Part shown: in pieces, positions 1-10,235 of the stretch
How the letters are laid out: the number at the start of each line of letters is the position of its first letter
How positions within the stretch are numbered: position 1 is the first letter of the stretch
Made by a program: the position numbers and the translations under genes
Assembly: GCF_015159595.1 (NCBI RefSeq)
Contig: NZ_CP063304.1
Span: forward strand, 2,418,001 to 2,482,000
Length of the DNA stretch: 64,000 nt
Direction: 5' to 3'
Origin: Blautia liquoris
GTDB lineage: Bacteria; Bacillota; Clostridia; Lachnospirales; Lachnospiraceae
Notes under the pieces: model-generated
Told to the model about the DNA's origin: nothing
Seen by the model: the letters and a program-made list of their open reading frames with translations, nothing else
Database searches by the model: none

Positions 1-1543
1 TCTCTTTTTTAACCATCTGACCAAGATTAAAGATTTTGTGACCGTTTCCATGAATTGTTATCGTGAAATTCTTGCAATCCACAACATCCCATGAATACTG
101 TGCACCGTTCAGGTCGATGTCCGCCTGCAAAGTGATCGTATCTCTATCGACAAGCTCTGTCAGTGCGTGTCTCAGCTGTTCACCGGAATAGACATCCCAG
201 TTCATATTTACCCTGACCGGAAAAGCTTTCGGGTCTGTTTCCGGGCTGCCCGCCGGAAAGTAAGATGCCACTCCCCTCCAAGACCATTCCGGATCGTTCG
301 GACTTTGAAGCCCGGGCATATCGGACGTCTGTGTCCAATGAAATTTGGACACGGCTTTATTCATCCATATCGTGTTGACATAATCGACCCAGGAACCTGA
401 GATGACGATGCCGTTGGTATAGGGAGAGTCATAAAAGCGGTTTCCACTGGTCGGGGACTGCTCCGTCATAAAGTCATCCTGCGCATCACTATTGGAACCT
501 GTTCTGCTGTTTATGGATCGGCCCGATCGGGAGTTCTCTTCCAGTTCTTTTCCGTAGAGGGGGCAGTCTTTGTTATTCTTGTCATGGACATGGGTGTACT
601 CTCCCGGGACCGTGATGATCTCTTTATGCGTAGTGCCGTCTTCATCCTCCACGTCCACTTCTTCTTCAATCTGCTCCCGGCACAGACATTCGACCGGTCC
701 ATAGTATTTACAGTCCGGCTGATGTGCCCACGGAAAATTGTTGGCATCGATGGGTGTTCCATCCTTGCCGCAGTGGCAGTCTGCAAGCGGCTGTGACTGC
801 GGCGTTTCTTCCTCGTCTGCTGCTTCCGGATCTGTATTGGCTGTCTCTTCTGACTGTGTTGGCTCTTCATCGCCGTGATCGTGTTTATCTTCCACATCCG
901 GAGTTTCTCTCACTGTAATCACTACGGTCGGCGGCTCGGCGGCATATTCATAGTCCGAACACTGTGCGGTGAATGTATACTCGCCGATTTTATCGGGTTG
1001 ATAGTCACCGCTCCAGTCAACCGGAACATCCAAAACCGCACCTGTGATCTGGCCGTCCTCTTTGCAGGCAAACCAGACATTATCACTGCCTGCCACCGAC
1101 CCGTAGATACGGTAGGCAGTCTCGCCCTTTCCCTGCTCCTGATCATCGTAGTTCAGCTGATAGATCGACAGTTCTTTTCCATCTTTTGTTTTTGTCTTAT
1201 CTTTCGGGGCGATATAGCCGTAGTCAAAATAATCATAGTGTTCGTATCCGTCCGATAGATCCACCTCAGGCTTTGCCTCTGTGAAAGTGGAAGTATCCAT
1301 GCCTTCCGGAATATCTACAACTGCCCGGACATACTCCGCAAGATTCAGTTCTTCACGTTTCGTTCCCGGCTCAACGGTCTTCGTATCAATCGGATTGCGG
1401 CGTTCAAACCGCTGAATCTGATTCGACCACTGCTGTTCCTGAGCCATAGGGAAAACTGGGAAAAGTGATAGCAATAGTGCTATGATTAACACGACAGCCA
1501 GTATGCTGTTCCTCTTTTTTCTGTGAAGGATCCTTCTTTCCAT
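1..1543 (-). CDS. Secreted surface protein, N-terminal 514 residues (gene runs off the window)
   Basis: The reading frame is open from the ATG at 1543 to the window edge, so the C-terminus is missing. A GGAGGAAGAGGAG ribosome binding site lies just upstream of the ATG. The start MERRILHRKKRNS followed by a hydrophobic stretch is a Sec signal peptide ending near PMAQEQ. A module around residues 115-195 (WFACKEDGQITGAVLDVPV, then GEYTFTAQ) closely resembles residues 120-205 of the neighbouring giant protein, so the two genes are paralogous. A Cys/His-containing acidic linker follows. The visible end (TITLQADIDLNG, then IHGNGHKIFNLGQ) is the typical start of a right-handed beta-helix of GLUG/pectate-lyase-like surface proteins. 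The role is probably adhesion or matrix interaction, which is inference. Whether an anchor exists downstream cannot be seen. Confidence 0.82.
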   Translation of the reverse strand, partial: MERRILHRKKRNSILAVVLIIALLLSLFPVFPMAQEQQWSNQIQRFERRNPIDTKTVEPGTKREELNLAEYVRAVVDIPEGMDTSTFTEAKPEVDLSDGYEHYDYFDYGYIAPKDKTKTKDGKELSIYQLNYDDQEQGKGETAYRIYGSVAGSDNVWFACKEDGQITGAVLDVPVDWSGDYQPDKIGEYTFTAQCSDYEYAAEPPTVVITVRETPDVEDKHDHGDEEPTQSEETANTDPEAADEEETPQSQPLADCHCGKDGTPIDANNFPWAHQPDCKYYGPVECLCREQIEEEVDVEDEDGTTHKEIITVPGEYTHVHDKNNKDCPLYGKELEENSRSGRSINSRTGSNSDAQDDFMTEQSPTSGNRFYDSPYTNGIVISGSWVDYVNTIWMNKAVSKFHWTQTSDMPGLQSPNDPEWSWRGVASYFPAGSPETDPKAFPVRVNMNWDVYSGEQLRHALTELVDRDTITLQADIDLNGAQYSWDVVDCKNFTITIHGNGHKIFNLGQMVKKE

Positions 1544-1867
1544 ATGAACTCCTCTTCCTCCTTTGCTGTGTACCGATCAACATGTCACTCCTGTCGGTTT
1601 AACATGATGTTATATAGCTAATATAACGATTCGATGAACATTAATATCAGTTCAATTGCAATTTTCATTATAATACCAGATTCGATGTTTTTTGTGTCTG
1701 CCAATGTAATAAACTACTTGTTTCATGTATCAAACAACCTACTTATCTTCCTGCACACATTCGCAGTTCAAGTAACGGTATCATACAATAGGGGCGGCAC
1801 ATTGTTTTGCGTTGCCCCTGTTGTATTGATAGGTCCATGAAAGTAATTTACTACCTTCTCTTTAAAA
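1544..1867. other. Intergenic region between two paralogous surface protein genes
   Basis: This 324-base AT-rich stretch contains no convincing gene. A GC-rich imperfect inverted repeat around 1790-1832 (AGGGGC paired with GCCCCT) could end transcription of the upstream minus-strand gene, but it lacks a clear T run on either strand. The short plus-strand reading frame here has no ribosome binding site. Confidence 0.5.
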
Positions 1868-4800
1868 TCATAAACGCCTCTTTTTTCGTAAAACGATGAC
1901 AGAAAGTATCTCCGCCATACTGATCAGCAGCACAGACCCAGTAAGATAGGGCAGTACTCCTTTTCCGCCGGAGCTTGGCGTTGCCATCAGCTGCAGGTTC
2001 GGCAGTTTCAGCTCTCCATCTTCCTCCGCCAAAAAGGCAGGGGGATTGGCCTCGTCTTCTGCCACCGCTGTGATGATGATCGGATCCGGATCGTCACAGG
2101 AAACGGTGAGTTCCCAGCTGCCGGAAACCTTTGTGTAGCTGCCCGGTGCTTCTGTCTCATACAGACGATACGTGCCGTCCGGCAGCTCTCCTAAATCTAC
2201 CGTTCCATCTTCCCTGCTGACTGCTGTCTGATATAAGGTCCAGCATGCGGACGTATCGGATGGGTCATCATGGGAATGCCCCGGTTCACTGTCCACACAG
2301 GAGAGATCATACAATGCGAACTTCGCACCCGGCAGAACCTTGTCTGTATCTTCGGCGTCTACTTTCGTAAATGTGAAGGGAACGCTTGGTTTTTTATGAT
2401 TGTAAAAGATGATCTGGTTTTCGTCGGCAATTTGTCTTATAAGACCGTTGGCCCCGATCTTCTGATCTTCCTCTCCATTCACGACGATGTCTGTGTCATA
2501 CAAGTGATCCCTGCGCTCTGTTATGGTATATGTCGTGTTTCGGGGGATTCCGGCAATTTGGATCGACTGTCCGTCTTTCAATTCAAACTTCGTCTTCTCT
2601 CCCGCGGAAATTGCAACGGTCTTACCCGTCTCGCCGCCATCTGCATCACAGATACTTCCGGTAAATTCTGCCGGATCGGTCTGTGCATCGCCGACCGTCA
2701 CATCAAACGCGAACGATGTATCGGATGGATCGGATGGGTCCGAGTCCTGATTCTGTACCACCTTTTTGACCGTCAGATCCCGCAGTTCCCGGTCTTTTTT
2801 GTGCCAGGTCGTCTCACTCTCACGTTCATATGCTGCTCCCGCAGCCTCCGTGATCCGCGCCGTATTCGTATACTGTACAGCAGCATCATTGACCTCCACC
2901 GTAGTTGGAACCAAGATGTGAAGCGTCTCATTGCCCAGCAGGCGGTCGATCACAAAGGTCAGAGTACACTCAGAACATTCTGCGTGAATCAGAGTCGCTT
3001 CACTCACCAATTTTGCATTCTCCGGATTGGAGCCAGAATACCACTGAATGTTGTCAAAATCAATCGTAAGACCCTCCGGAATCGTATCGACAACCTTCAC
3101 CTGTTCCAGTGGAAATGCCACTTCCTGATTAGTGACATACAGATCATAAGTCAGTGTGTCTCCCTCATGTACCTGGGCCGGTATGTTTGCAGTGCCGCTT
3201 GGGGGATCGGATTCCTTGTGCAGTTCTGCCTTATGTTCCCGGATATGGACTGCGGTATTTTGTGATTCCAATACGTTGTAGTTGGAGTCGTTCGTAGGCA
3301 CGGAGGTTGTCGTACCGGCATACCATCCACTGTTGTAAGCACAGGCATCTGTCTCCTCCAGCGTTTTTACATTCTTTGCAGGTGCTTTCATATGAATCAC
3401 AATGGAAACAGCCTGCTCCGGCATGAGAACATATGGCTCTCCGTTCTGGTCTGTGCGCAGATCGAAGGCCAGTGCCGTCACGGCCGCGAGATCCTCCGGC
3501 GGCACAGCGGACCACTTCGACGGATCTGTCAGATCACGGTCTGCGGGATTGTTCATGTCAAGCCCCGGCACGCAGGAGTAATAGGTCACTGCGTCAATTC
3601 CCTTTTGCAGGGCATCACTGACATCGACGGACTGCAGTGTGTCACCTTTCCATCGGTTTTGATTCGCCGTCTCATCTTCTGTCTGGTAGTCCTCCAGCAC
3701 ATCGAAAAGTACAATGTCTTTGGTAGTCATGTTCTCCTCGGCTGCCAGTCGAAGGCGATAACTGTAGTCTCCTCCCCCGACCGCACTGGTATCGAGAAGG
3801 TACTGGGGATCTGCAGCCGTCTTCACCCGCTTGGTAAATCCAAGTTCGGCCGAAAATGGAAAATCAAAGCTCTTTGCTGTCTCTGCATAGATCGTATCGG
3901 CCAGTGTCCCTTCGGGATTGCCGTCGCCATCCAGATCTTTCATCAGTTCTTTATCCTGGATACGCCCGCCATCATCGGGATACGCCCTTCCCATGGCCCC
4001 AACTCCCGACTTATAGGCGATGGTGTTGCGGGGCGAAGTGCCATACTGCTGCACACTGTCCCACGGATAGATGGCATCGTATTCCAGATGAAAACCACTA
4101 TAAAAATCTGTATAATTGCCATTCGGACTTGTGGAAATAACGTTCTCCATATCCTGCGGTACTGCAGCATGAATTACCATCATGGTACGGCCGCTGTTTC
4201 GCCAGTTATCTATAAATTCTACCGTTATATCGCAGAGGAACTGATCTTGAAATGGAGTGTTATAGTCGGCTATACCGCGGAATGTCCAAACGCGAATGGA
4301 GGACGGATCTGCATTCATACCTGACGGTAAAAGATCATATAGGATACCCTGCGTCTGCAGCTCCATCCAATCCTTGTCAAACGGAATAGAAATGGCTTTT
4401 ACTTGTAGCTTTTCATACATGTCCGCACGGTAGTGTGTCTTCACAAGTGACCGATCGACATCATTTTTATATGTGACGTCTTTAGAGGCATAGGACGATG
4501 TGTTCACTTGGGATAAGTTTTTATAGGCAGCAGAATGTTCTGCATATGCCCCTTCGCCGTATAAACCTTCATCGCGCAATTTTGTACTGGCAGTAACTGC
4601 CTGATTTGAATACCCGTTGACCACACATCTGTCCTGTTTATCCGCCCAGCCCCCTTTATGATCTGTGGTTCGCCAGGATGCCACATTATACAATCTTGCC
4701 GTATCATTTTGCAGCAGCGATTTCACATGCTCTGTGGGATACAGCTGTACGCACGGTGTCATATTAAACATTGTTTTATAGTGAGTTGTTTCATGTCGTA

Positions 4801-7072
4801 TCTGTACTCCGGTGCTGCCGGGAGGAAGTGAAATGTTTACCACCATATTTGGGTGCGTGTATTCTGTTATATTTCCATCTGTATCTTCGAACTGCTGATA
4901 TCCATTCTCTAAACGTCTCAGGGAACCTATCAGTTTCCATTCGCCCGTAAGCCCCGTCTGATAATAGATCTGAAAAGGTTCCCACTTGCCGTAGTCCGTA
5001 TCACGTTCTTCACTCCACGTGCCGCTTGCCGGATCTTGTATCCAGTTGTACTCGTATATTAAAGACAGATCAACGGAACGAAATTCATAATCCCCGTCTA
5101 AAAGGCGTTCGTCCTCCAAAGTCACGAGATCATCGGTTGCTTCGACTTCGTATGGAACCTTCCCATAGCTGCTATAGTCAGAAGTGTCGGCTCCCTCCTC
5201 CAAGGTGAGTCCCCATCCCCGGATGTCACTGCGTACATCGAAAGAGCCAAAATCAACCGGCTCATTCTCCTCCTTGATCTTCAGTTTATTGACATAGCCG
5301 GGATATTCAGTATCGCGCGTAGTTTTTCCAAAATTGTAATCGTTTCCCTGATAGGCAAAGCTTGGGTCAACGTAAGTATAACTGTTGGAAACACTTCTCT
5401 GATCGCTCGCTGTATCGAGCCCCGTCAGTGTCATCTCGGCACAGTTTTCAAATGTTTTTACCCCTTGTTCTAAAGATGTGCGGGGGTGCCGCGTCAATAC
5501 AAAAGCTGACAGATATCTTTTATAATCCCCCGTAGCGGATTCAGAAGGAGTGTCTACCTCATAACTGGGCATATCTGTCTTACCCGCACAGTTTGCCAGA
5601 TCCTTACTGGATCCAATGCCGACGACCTCACCGTACCCATCCGGTATATCTTTACTTTCCACCGAATACGGCTGTGTTGCACTGACTTCCCCAGATACCT
5701 GCCAGATGACATAGAAATAATCGTCTGCGTCATCCGGTTTCTTCCCCCAAGTATCCTGCCATGTCTCATACTTGGGATTTGGATAAATCGTTTCTTTTGT
5801 CAATTTTATAATCCGTGCCGTTGTATTATATTGCACTTGAATGGTATCGCTGTTCTTTGAGACAGGTTGTTGATTCTCCAAAGAAACCGTTGCCTTCGCA
5901 TCAAATTCGTGTTTATACTGGTCTTCGATACCCGATGGATACTGATCTTTCCCATCCGTGCTGTGATAGACGATATCGCACTTAAATATGTATCCCGGTT
6001 CGATTTCCTGATAATTCGTGAGGACAATTTCCTGCGTATCTTCATCTATTCTATATAGAAAATCCGTCGAGCCTCCCGGCTCATCTGACACTCCTATATC
6101 GATAGCCCCCTGCGGATTACCATCACGGTTATAGAATATATACTGTGGAAGGCGAATTTCGATCTCTCCGGGGCGGGCATTCTCCGTGCCGCCAAATGAG
6201 AACGTAATACTCGCCTTTGCGAAAGTACCAAGGGCATCCAGATCGCTAAGATTCCTAAGTGGTTTCAGCTGACACACCCCATCCTCGTCATAGAGCAGAC
6301 GTCCCATAAGAGAATCCTCTTCGCTGGTCCACTTCAGTTCTATCCCGCTAATCACGGGATTATCTCCTGCCCCGCCATCTTTTGGCGTCCGCATCGTCTC
6401 CTCTGCTGTCGGCTTTTGCTGTTCCCCTGTTGGCTTCACATCGGAGGGATTCTCCTGTGCCGAAGAGTCTTTCTCCACCGTGATGATTGAAAAGGGCTTT
6501 TCGCCATCATAAACATAACCTTCCATCTCGGCCGTAAACTTGTATTCCCCAGCCTTATTCTCATTGAACCCGTCATCCGACCATGTGACTGGGATATCCT
6601 GCACTCTGCCGGTGATATTTCCGTTCTCATCCGATGCAAACCAGCCCACTTCACCGCCGGGCAATGCGCCATATCGCCGAAACGCCTTTTCAGGCGCATC
6701 CTTGGATTCCTCGCGGTTTACAAGATAAAGAGTCACGGGCATCTCTTGTCCGTTCTCTCCCTGGTCCGAGGAAGGCTCCTGACTCTGAAAATAGTCGTAG
6801 GACTGCAAGGACTTTTCATCGGGCGTGCTTTCTACAAATCCGTTTCTCTCCTCTCCTTCCAGTGGGATCACCGCGCGCAGACTTTCCGGTAAGGTTAACT
6901 GATCCTTAAGCGTTCCCTGTTCGACTGTCTCGCTATAGACGGGGCTTTGATCCTCGAATTCGGCGACAGATGTCTGTTTCTGCGCATCTGCCTTTGCGGG
7001 AACTAGAACATCAATCAGCATCAGCATCGCCAAAAACAATGCCAGATTCCTCTTTCCTTTACTCCTTTTCAT
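1868..7072 (-). CDS. Giant cell-surface protein with DUF11-like, DUF7601-like and SpaA/Cna-B domains
   Basis: About 1734 residues from the ATG at 7072. An upstream in-frame ATG at 7105 is less likely because the signal peptide (MKRSKGKRNLALFLAMLML, cleaved near KADAQ) begins at 7072. Order of parts: signal peptide; an Asp/Glu-rich region; a module shared with the upstream paralog (about residues 110-195); a very long beta-rich region of unknown fold; a DUF11-like Ig domain starting near HKESDPPSGTANIPAQVHEG; a DUF7601-like domain (VKKVVQNQ); and a SpaA prealbumin-like domain (FTKVDAEDTDKVLPGAKFAL, with YETEAP). The protein ends in TPSSGGKG, a hydrophobic helix and KKRRL. This has the layout of a sortase signal, but LPXTG is replaced by TPSSG. 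Such proteins are usually wall-linked adhesins or pilin-like polymers; the substrate is unknown. Confidence 0.88.
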   Translation of the reverse strand: MKRSKGKRNLALFLAMLMLIDVLVPAKADAQKQTSVAEFEDQSPVYSETVEQGTLKDQLTLPESLRAVIPLEGEERNGFVESTPDEKSLQSYDYFQSQEPSSDQGENGQEMPVTLYLVNREESKDAPEKAFRRYGALPGGEVGWFASDENGNITGRVQDIPVTWSDDGFNENKAGEYKFTAEMEGYVYDGEKPFSIITVEKDSSAQENPSDVKPTGEQQKPTAEETMRTPKDGGAGDNPVISGIELKWTSEEDSLMGRLLYDEDGVCQLKPLRNLSDLDALGTFAKASITFSFGGTENARPGEIEIRLPQYIFYNRDGNPQGAIDIGVSDEPGGSTDFLYRIDEDTQEIVLTNYQEIEPGYIFKCDIVYHSTDGKDQYPSGIEDQYKHEFDAKATVSLENQQPVSKNSDTIQVQYNTTARIIKLTKETIYPNPKYETWQDTWGKKPDDADDYFYVIWQVSGEVSATQPYSVESKDIPDGYGEVVGIGSSKDLANCAGKTDMPSYEVDTPSESATGDYKRYLSAFVLTRHPRTSLEQGVKTFENCAEMTLTGLDTASDQRSVSNSYTYVDPSFAYQGNDYNFGKTTRDTEYPGYVNKLKIKEENEPVDFGSFDVRSDIRGWGLTLEEGADTSDYSSYGKVPYEVEATDDLVTLEDERLLDGDYEFRSVDLSLIYEYNWIQDPASGTWSEERDTDYGKWEPFQIYYQTGLTGEWKLIGSLRRLENGYQQFEDTDGNITEYTHPNMVVNISLPPGSTGVQIRHETTHYKTMFNMTPCVQLYPTEHVKSLLQNDTARLYNVASWRTTDHKGGWADKQDRCVVNGYSNQAVTASTKLRDEGLYGEGAYAEHSAAYKNLSQVNTSSYASKDVTYKNDVDRSLVKTHYRADMYEKLQVKAISIPFDKDWMELQTQGILYDLLPSGMNADPSSIRVWTFRGIADYNTPFQDQFLCDITVEFIDNWRNSGRTMMVIHAAVPQDMENVISTSPNGNYTDFYSGFHLEYDAIYPWDSVQQYGTSPRNTIAYKSGVGAMGRAYPDDGGRIQDKELMKDLDGDGNPEGTLADTIYAETAKSFDFPFSAELGFTKRVKTAADPQYLLDTSAVGGGDYSYRLRLAAEENMTTKDIVLFDVLEDYQTEDETANQNRWKGDTLQSVDVSDALQKGIDAVTYYSCVPGLDMNNPADRDLTDPSKWSAVPPEDLAAVTALAFDLRTDQNGEPYVLMPEQAVSIVIHMKAPAKNVKTLEETDACAYNSGWYAGTTTSVPTNDSNYNVLESQNTAVHIREHKAELHKESDPPSGTANIPAQVHEGDTLTYDLYVTNQEVAFPLEQVKVVDTIPEGLTIDFDNIQWYSGSNPENAKLVSEATLIHAECSECTLTFVIDRLLGNETLHILVPTTVEVNDAAVQYTNTARITEAAGAAYERESETTWHKKDRELRDLTVKKVVQNQDSDPSDPSDTSFAFDVTVGDAQTDPAEFTGSICDADGGETGKTVAISAGEKTKFELKDGQSIQIAGIPRNTTYTITERRDHLYDTDIVVNGEEDQKIGANGLIRQIADENQIIFYNHKKPSVPFTFTKVDAEDTDKVLPGAKFALYDLSCVDSEPGHSHDDPSDTSACWTLYQTAVSREDGTVDLGELPDGTYRLYETEAPGSYTKVSGSWELTVSCDDPDPIIITAVAEDEANPPAFLAEEDGELKLPNLQLMATPSSGGKGVLPYLTGSVLLISMAEILSVIVLRKKRRL

Positions 7073-7386
7073 AACCTCGTTCTCTCTCCTTCTTCCTAAG
7101 AACATGTATGATTCAGTTTTGGTTCGTTGTAATCCTAGCTGCCTATTATCATGATTTAAAAGACACAGAATTGATTTCCTGATATCCCAAAAGATATCCC
7201 CAAAACTAAAACCATCTGAATATTCGTATTCTGATTAGCACGGAATTCTTCTGCTCTTACTATAGCGATAAATTTCAAATCTGGGAAACCACATGTATTG
7301 AAACCTATGTTATTCGTACTGAATAGTACTGAGGTTTTACTACATTTTGGGAAAATTTCCCTGTACGAAAGATTCGATGGGCTCAT
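7073..7386. other. Intergenic region with a 12-base tandem repeat
   Basis: No gene is supported here; a minus-strand frame of 83 codons has no ribosome binding site and no recognisable composition. A direct repeat (GATATCCCAAAA, then GATATCCCCAAAA) lies around 7181-7206, upstream of the giant surface protein gene. It could be a regulator site, but nothing else supports that. Confidence 0.4.
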
Positions 7387-7435
7387 TAAAACAGCAGGGA
7401 TTATCACAAAATCTATGATAATCCCTGCTGTTTTT
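7387..7435 (-). terminator. Intrinsic terminator, bidirectional, downstream of the mgtC-like gene
   Basis: A perfect 15-bp stem (CAGCAGGGATTATCA at 7392-7406 against its complement at 7416-7430) has a 9-base loop. It is flanked by an A run on the left and a T run on the right, so it can stop transcription in both directions. It lies 64 bases past the stop of the mgtC-like gene. Confidence 0.85.
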
Positions 7436-7498
7436 CGTTCCGTGAACGAATCTTATGATCTTTGACGGTTATTTTTTGTAGCGAATGGTACTGATTTT

Positions 7499-8188
7499 TT
7501 ACCCTCTTGTACTTTTCACAGCAATTACTTCCGGGTTTTTCGATAACAGTGAAACAAATTCCATCAGGCTTTGATCATTTCGCAAAATCAACTCGACGCT
7601 CAGTTCCAGTTCGGGCGGTTCTGCCTTTGTATAATTCAACTCGATAATCTCGGTTTGATACTCCTCATATCCCTGAAGGATTTCCTCAACTTTTCGGATA
7701 TCGCCCCCCTCTTTCATCTTAAGTTTCACGATGTCTCGTTCCAGATCCCGGTTAAACGTATTCTTATGCATGATTACCTGAATCAGGATCACGAGAAACG
7801 TTGCTGCAATACCTATGTAGTACAGACCGCTTCCGATGGCCATCCCGATTCCCCCGGTTGTCCAGATACCAGCTGCCGTTGTCAGCCCGCTGACGACACG
7901 GTTTCTCATAAAGATATTTCCGGCTCCCAGAAAACCAATCCCACTTACAATCTGAGCCGCCACACGAGCTGCATCAAATTCCTCACTGTCATAAAATCCA
8001 TATTTCGAGACAATTATAATTAATGCGGCACCGGCTGCCACGATGGAATGCGTGCGGATTCCCGCCTCCTTATTTCGATTGGTTCTCTCATATCCAATCA
8101 CACTGCCGCAGACACAAGCCACAAGAATGCGCAAGATGTACTCCGACTGAACCATAAAATCTGCAAATGTCAAACTATATTCCTCCAA
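7499..8188 (-). CDS. MgtC/SapB family membrane protein
   Basis: The 229-residue length fits the MgtC/SapB family. The N-terminal half holds four to five membrane helices with the family signatures (GSVIGYERTNRNKEAGIRTH near residues 28-47, and GIGFLGAGNIFMRN near 83-96). The C-terminal soluble part (about residues 150-229) looks like the ACT-like tail seen in many members. MgtC proteins are membrane proteins linked to magnesium limitation and acid stress, and in pathogens to inhibition of F-type ATPase; the role in commensal Clostridia is unsettled. The gene stands alone between two intergenic regions with its own terminator. No magnesium-sensing leader was recognised upstream. Confidence 0.9.
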   Translation of the reverse strand: MEEYSLTFADFMVQSEYILRILVACVCGSVIGYERTNRNKEAGIRTHSIVAAGAALIIIVSKYGFYDSEEFDAARVAAQIVSGIGFLGAGNIFMRNRVVSGLTTAAGIWTTGGIGMAIGSGLYYIGIAATFLVILIQVIMHKNTFNRDLERDIVKLKMKEGGDIRKVEEILQGYEEYQTEIIELNYTKAEPPELELSVELILRNDQSLMEFVSLLSKNPEVIAVKSTRG

Positions 8189-8500
8189 CTAAAAGCAAGT
8201 TTTTTTCCAGTACTTTATTCAGCAAAAAACATCGAACGATATATTCTATATATTGAAAAGTACAAATCTAATTATACGTATGAAATTAAAAAAAACGGTA
8301 TCCACAAGCAGCATCGAAACAACCGGTGCAAAGGGAATTTGTTTCTTCCTACTTGTCAGATGCCATTTTTTTACAACGAGGTGGATTACTGTAGAATAAG
8401 AATACCAAATTATAAGCATTTTCGACAATTGATGTAACGAACAACTTATTTTATGTAACAAAAAACAGTAAATCTCTGCAGCCGAGTAAAAAAACGCTTA
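8189..8500. other. AT-rich intergenic region
   Basis: This 312-base region separates the S8 protease gene from the MgtC-like gene, both on the minus strand. It should hold the MgtC promoter and the end of the protease transcript. Small reading frames here lack ribosome binding sites, and no clear hairpin-plus-T terminator was found. Confidence 0.4.
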
Positions 8501-10159
8501 TCAGGTCAGGCTCTTAAGTGTTCCAAGTATATCTGCGACTCCATATCCCCAGATTGGATTGGGATAGATCATGGTATCCCATCTCGTGGCACCGCGAATC
8601 AGTAGTCTGCTGATGTCTCGTCCGGATATGGTTGTATAGTTGCCTCTTACGACTGCCCATTCCATCAGCATCGCAGCGATTCCGGCACTATGAGCGGCTG
8701 CTGCACCGGTTCCAGTCACACTTCCATATATATTATTGGGTACCGGACAAGTGAGTTCAAACCCTGGAGCCGCAATATCAGGGGTTACGACACCACTTGA
8801 GGTATATCCTCTGCTGGAAGTGATCAGGATACTGTCGCTGTTCTGATTATAGGCGGTCACAGTCAGTGGATTACGGGCATTGCCCGGAGCTGTCACAGTT
8901 ACATAGGGGTCGGATTCCAGAAAAAATGTTTCCTCAGAGATCAAATTCCCCGAGGGGAGCCATGCGTCGAAATGAGAATACAAATTATCAATGGCAATCA
9001 CCCGGATATTCCAGATACCGCTTTCTGCATTCTGAAACCTGATAAGGATCAGCTGATCGCCGGTTTCTTCCTCCATCATAATATTGTTGAGGTAGACTCT
9101 TGCAGGTTCGAATACGTAATGATATTCCACGCAACTATTAAACTTCGGATAGATCGGTTCTGTCCACTCACCGGAGGGCGACTGAATCTGCATTGCCAGT
9201 CTGCTCGGCGATTTCTGCCATATCTGCATCGAAAAGTTTTTATCTGAACTGCCGACACGAAGTTCAAACTCAGAAGATGCCTGACCCACCTCAAGCTCTC
9301 CCTGATAATGCCGTCGGCTGTTTGCCTCATTTCCGGCAGAAACGCACACTGCCACTCTGGGGGTGGTAGAAAGAATATTCAGATACACGGCAAGTGCGTC
9401 ATTTCCATCATGATCTCCCTGGCTTGAACCTAAGCCGAGGCAGATCACCACGGGGCGATTTAGTCTCTGGGCAACGGACATAATATATTCAATGCCCATA
9501 AAGATATTCGACTCGGGATAACATAATACTGTATCATCAATCCCGAATATTCTTCGATTGTAGCGTTTTGCGGGGGCAAGTTTCACAACGACAAGTTCCG
9601 CATCGGGCGCCACGCCGGAAAAGTCTTTGATCAGATTGGGATGTCCTGCGGCAATACCCGCCAGCATCGTACCGTGACCATTCTCATCCGTGCTGGGTAC
9701 GACCGTGAGCGGATCCGTATCACGCAGTGCCATATTGATCTCTTGCTTACCGTACTCCGCGCCAAAATTAAAGCGCGAAGGAGGTGTTCCATCCACAATC
9801 GTCTGATCCCAGATGGAAAATAAATGGGTGGTTCCGTCAGCGTTTAAGAATGCCTCATGCCGATAATCAATCCCGGTATCCACAAATCCGATTAACACCC
9901 CCTGCCCAAAAAGCGCCAGATTCGGATTTCTCTGAACAGCATTTACCCCCGACTTTTCCAGGCTGACCAACGAATTGAGCGTAAAGATGGAAGGGAAAAT
10001 ATGATACGGAAAACGATTGCCGAGCATACACATGTCAAACCGCTCCCCCGGAAGATGAATAACAGAATTCCGATCATTGATTCTGGTTACCTCATGTTTC
10101 CCGCTGAAATTATTCGCTAATGTATTATCAACCAGCAAATCCAGGTAATCTTCGTCCAA
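8501..10159 (-). CDS. S8 (subtilisin-like) protease homolog with Gly at the nucleophile position
   Basis: The 552-residue protein has the subtilase layout. The aspartate motif is at GFVDTGIDYRHEAF (Asp94) and the histidine motif at NGHGTMLAG (His162). The serine motif, normally GTS-x-A, reads TGTGAAAAHSAG, which puts Gly485 where the catalytic Ser should be. A long insert between the His and Ser motifs, the start LDLLVDN and the lack of a signal peptide resemble the Csp germination protease family and its relatives in Lachnospiraceae. In C. difficile some Csp members (CspC, and the CspA part) are pseudoproteases that act in germinant signalling. A non-catalytic or signalling role is therefore plausible but inferred. 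The gene is single, on the minus strand, downstream of the kinase/regulator pair. Confidence 0.87.
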   Translation of the reverse strand: MDEDYLDLLVDNTLANNFSGKHEVTRINDRNSVIHLPGERFDMCMLGNRFPYHIFPSIFTLNSLVSLEKSGVNAVQRNPNLALFGQGVLIGFVDTGIDYRHEAFLNADGTTHLFSIWDQTIVDGTPPSRFNFGAEYGKQEINMALRDTDPLTVVPSTDENGHGTMLAGIAAGHPNLIKDFSGVAPDAELVVVKLAPAKRYNRRIFGIDDTVLCYPESNIFMGIEYIMSVAQRLNRPVVICLGLGSSQGDHDGNDALAVYLNILSTTPRVAVCVSAGNEANSRRHYQGELEVGQASSEFELRVGSSDKNFSMQIWQKSPSRLAMQIQSPSGEWTEPIYPKFNSCVEYHYVFEPARVYLNNIMMEEETGDQLILIRFQNAESGIWNIRVIAIDNLYSHFDAWLPSGNLISEETFFLESDPYVTVTAPGNARNPLTVTAYNQNSDSILITSSRGYTSSGVVTPDIAAPGFELTCPVPNNIYGSVTGTGAAAAHSAGIAAMLMEWAVVRGNYTTISGRDISRLLIRGATRWDTMIYPNPIWGYGVADILGTLKSLT

Positions 10160-10235
10160 TATTTTATGAATTGTATACCACTCCCTAAAAAGATATCAAT
10201 ATAAGATATGACACCAGGTCAAAAAATTATGTGTT

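Noticed and set aside
7156-7407. 83-codon minus-strand frame
   Set aside because: It has no ribosome binding site, overlaps the mgtC-side terminator and has unusual composition.
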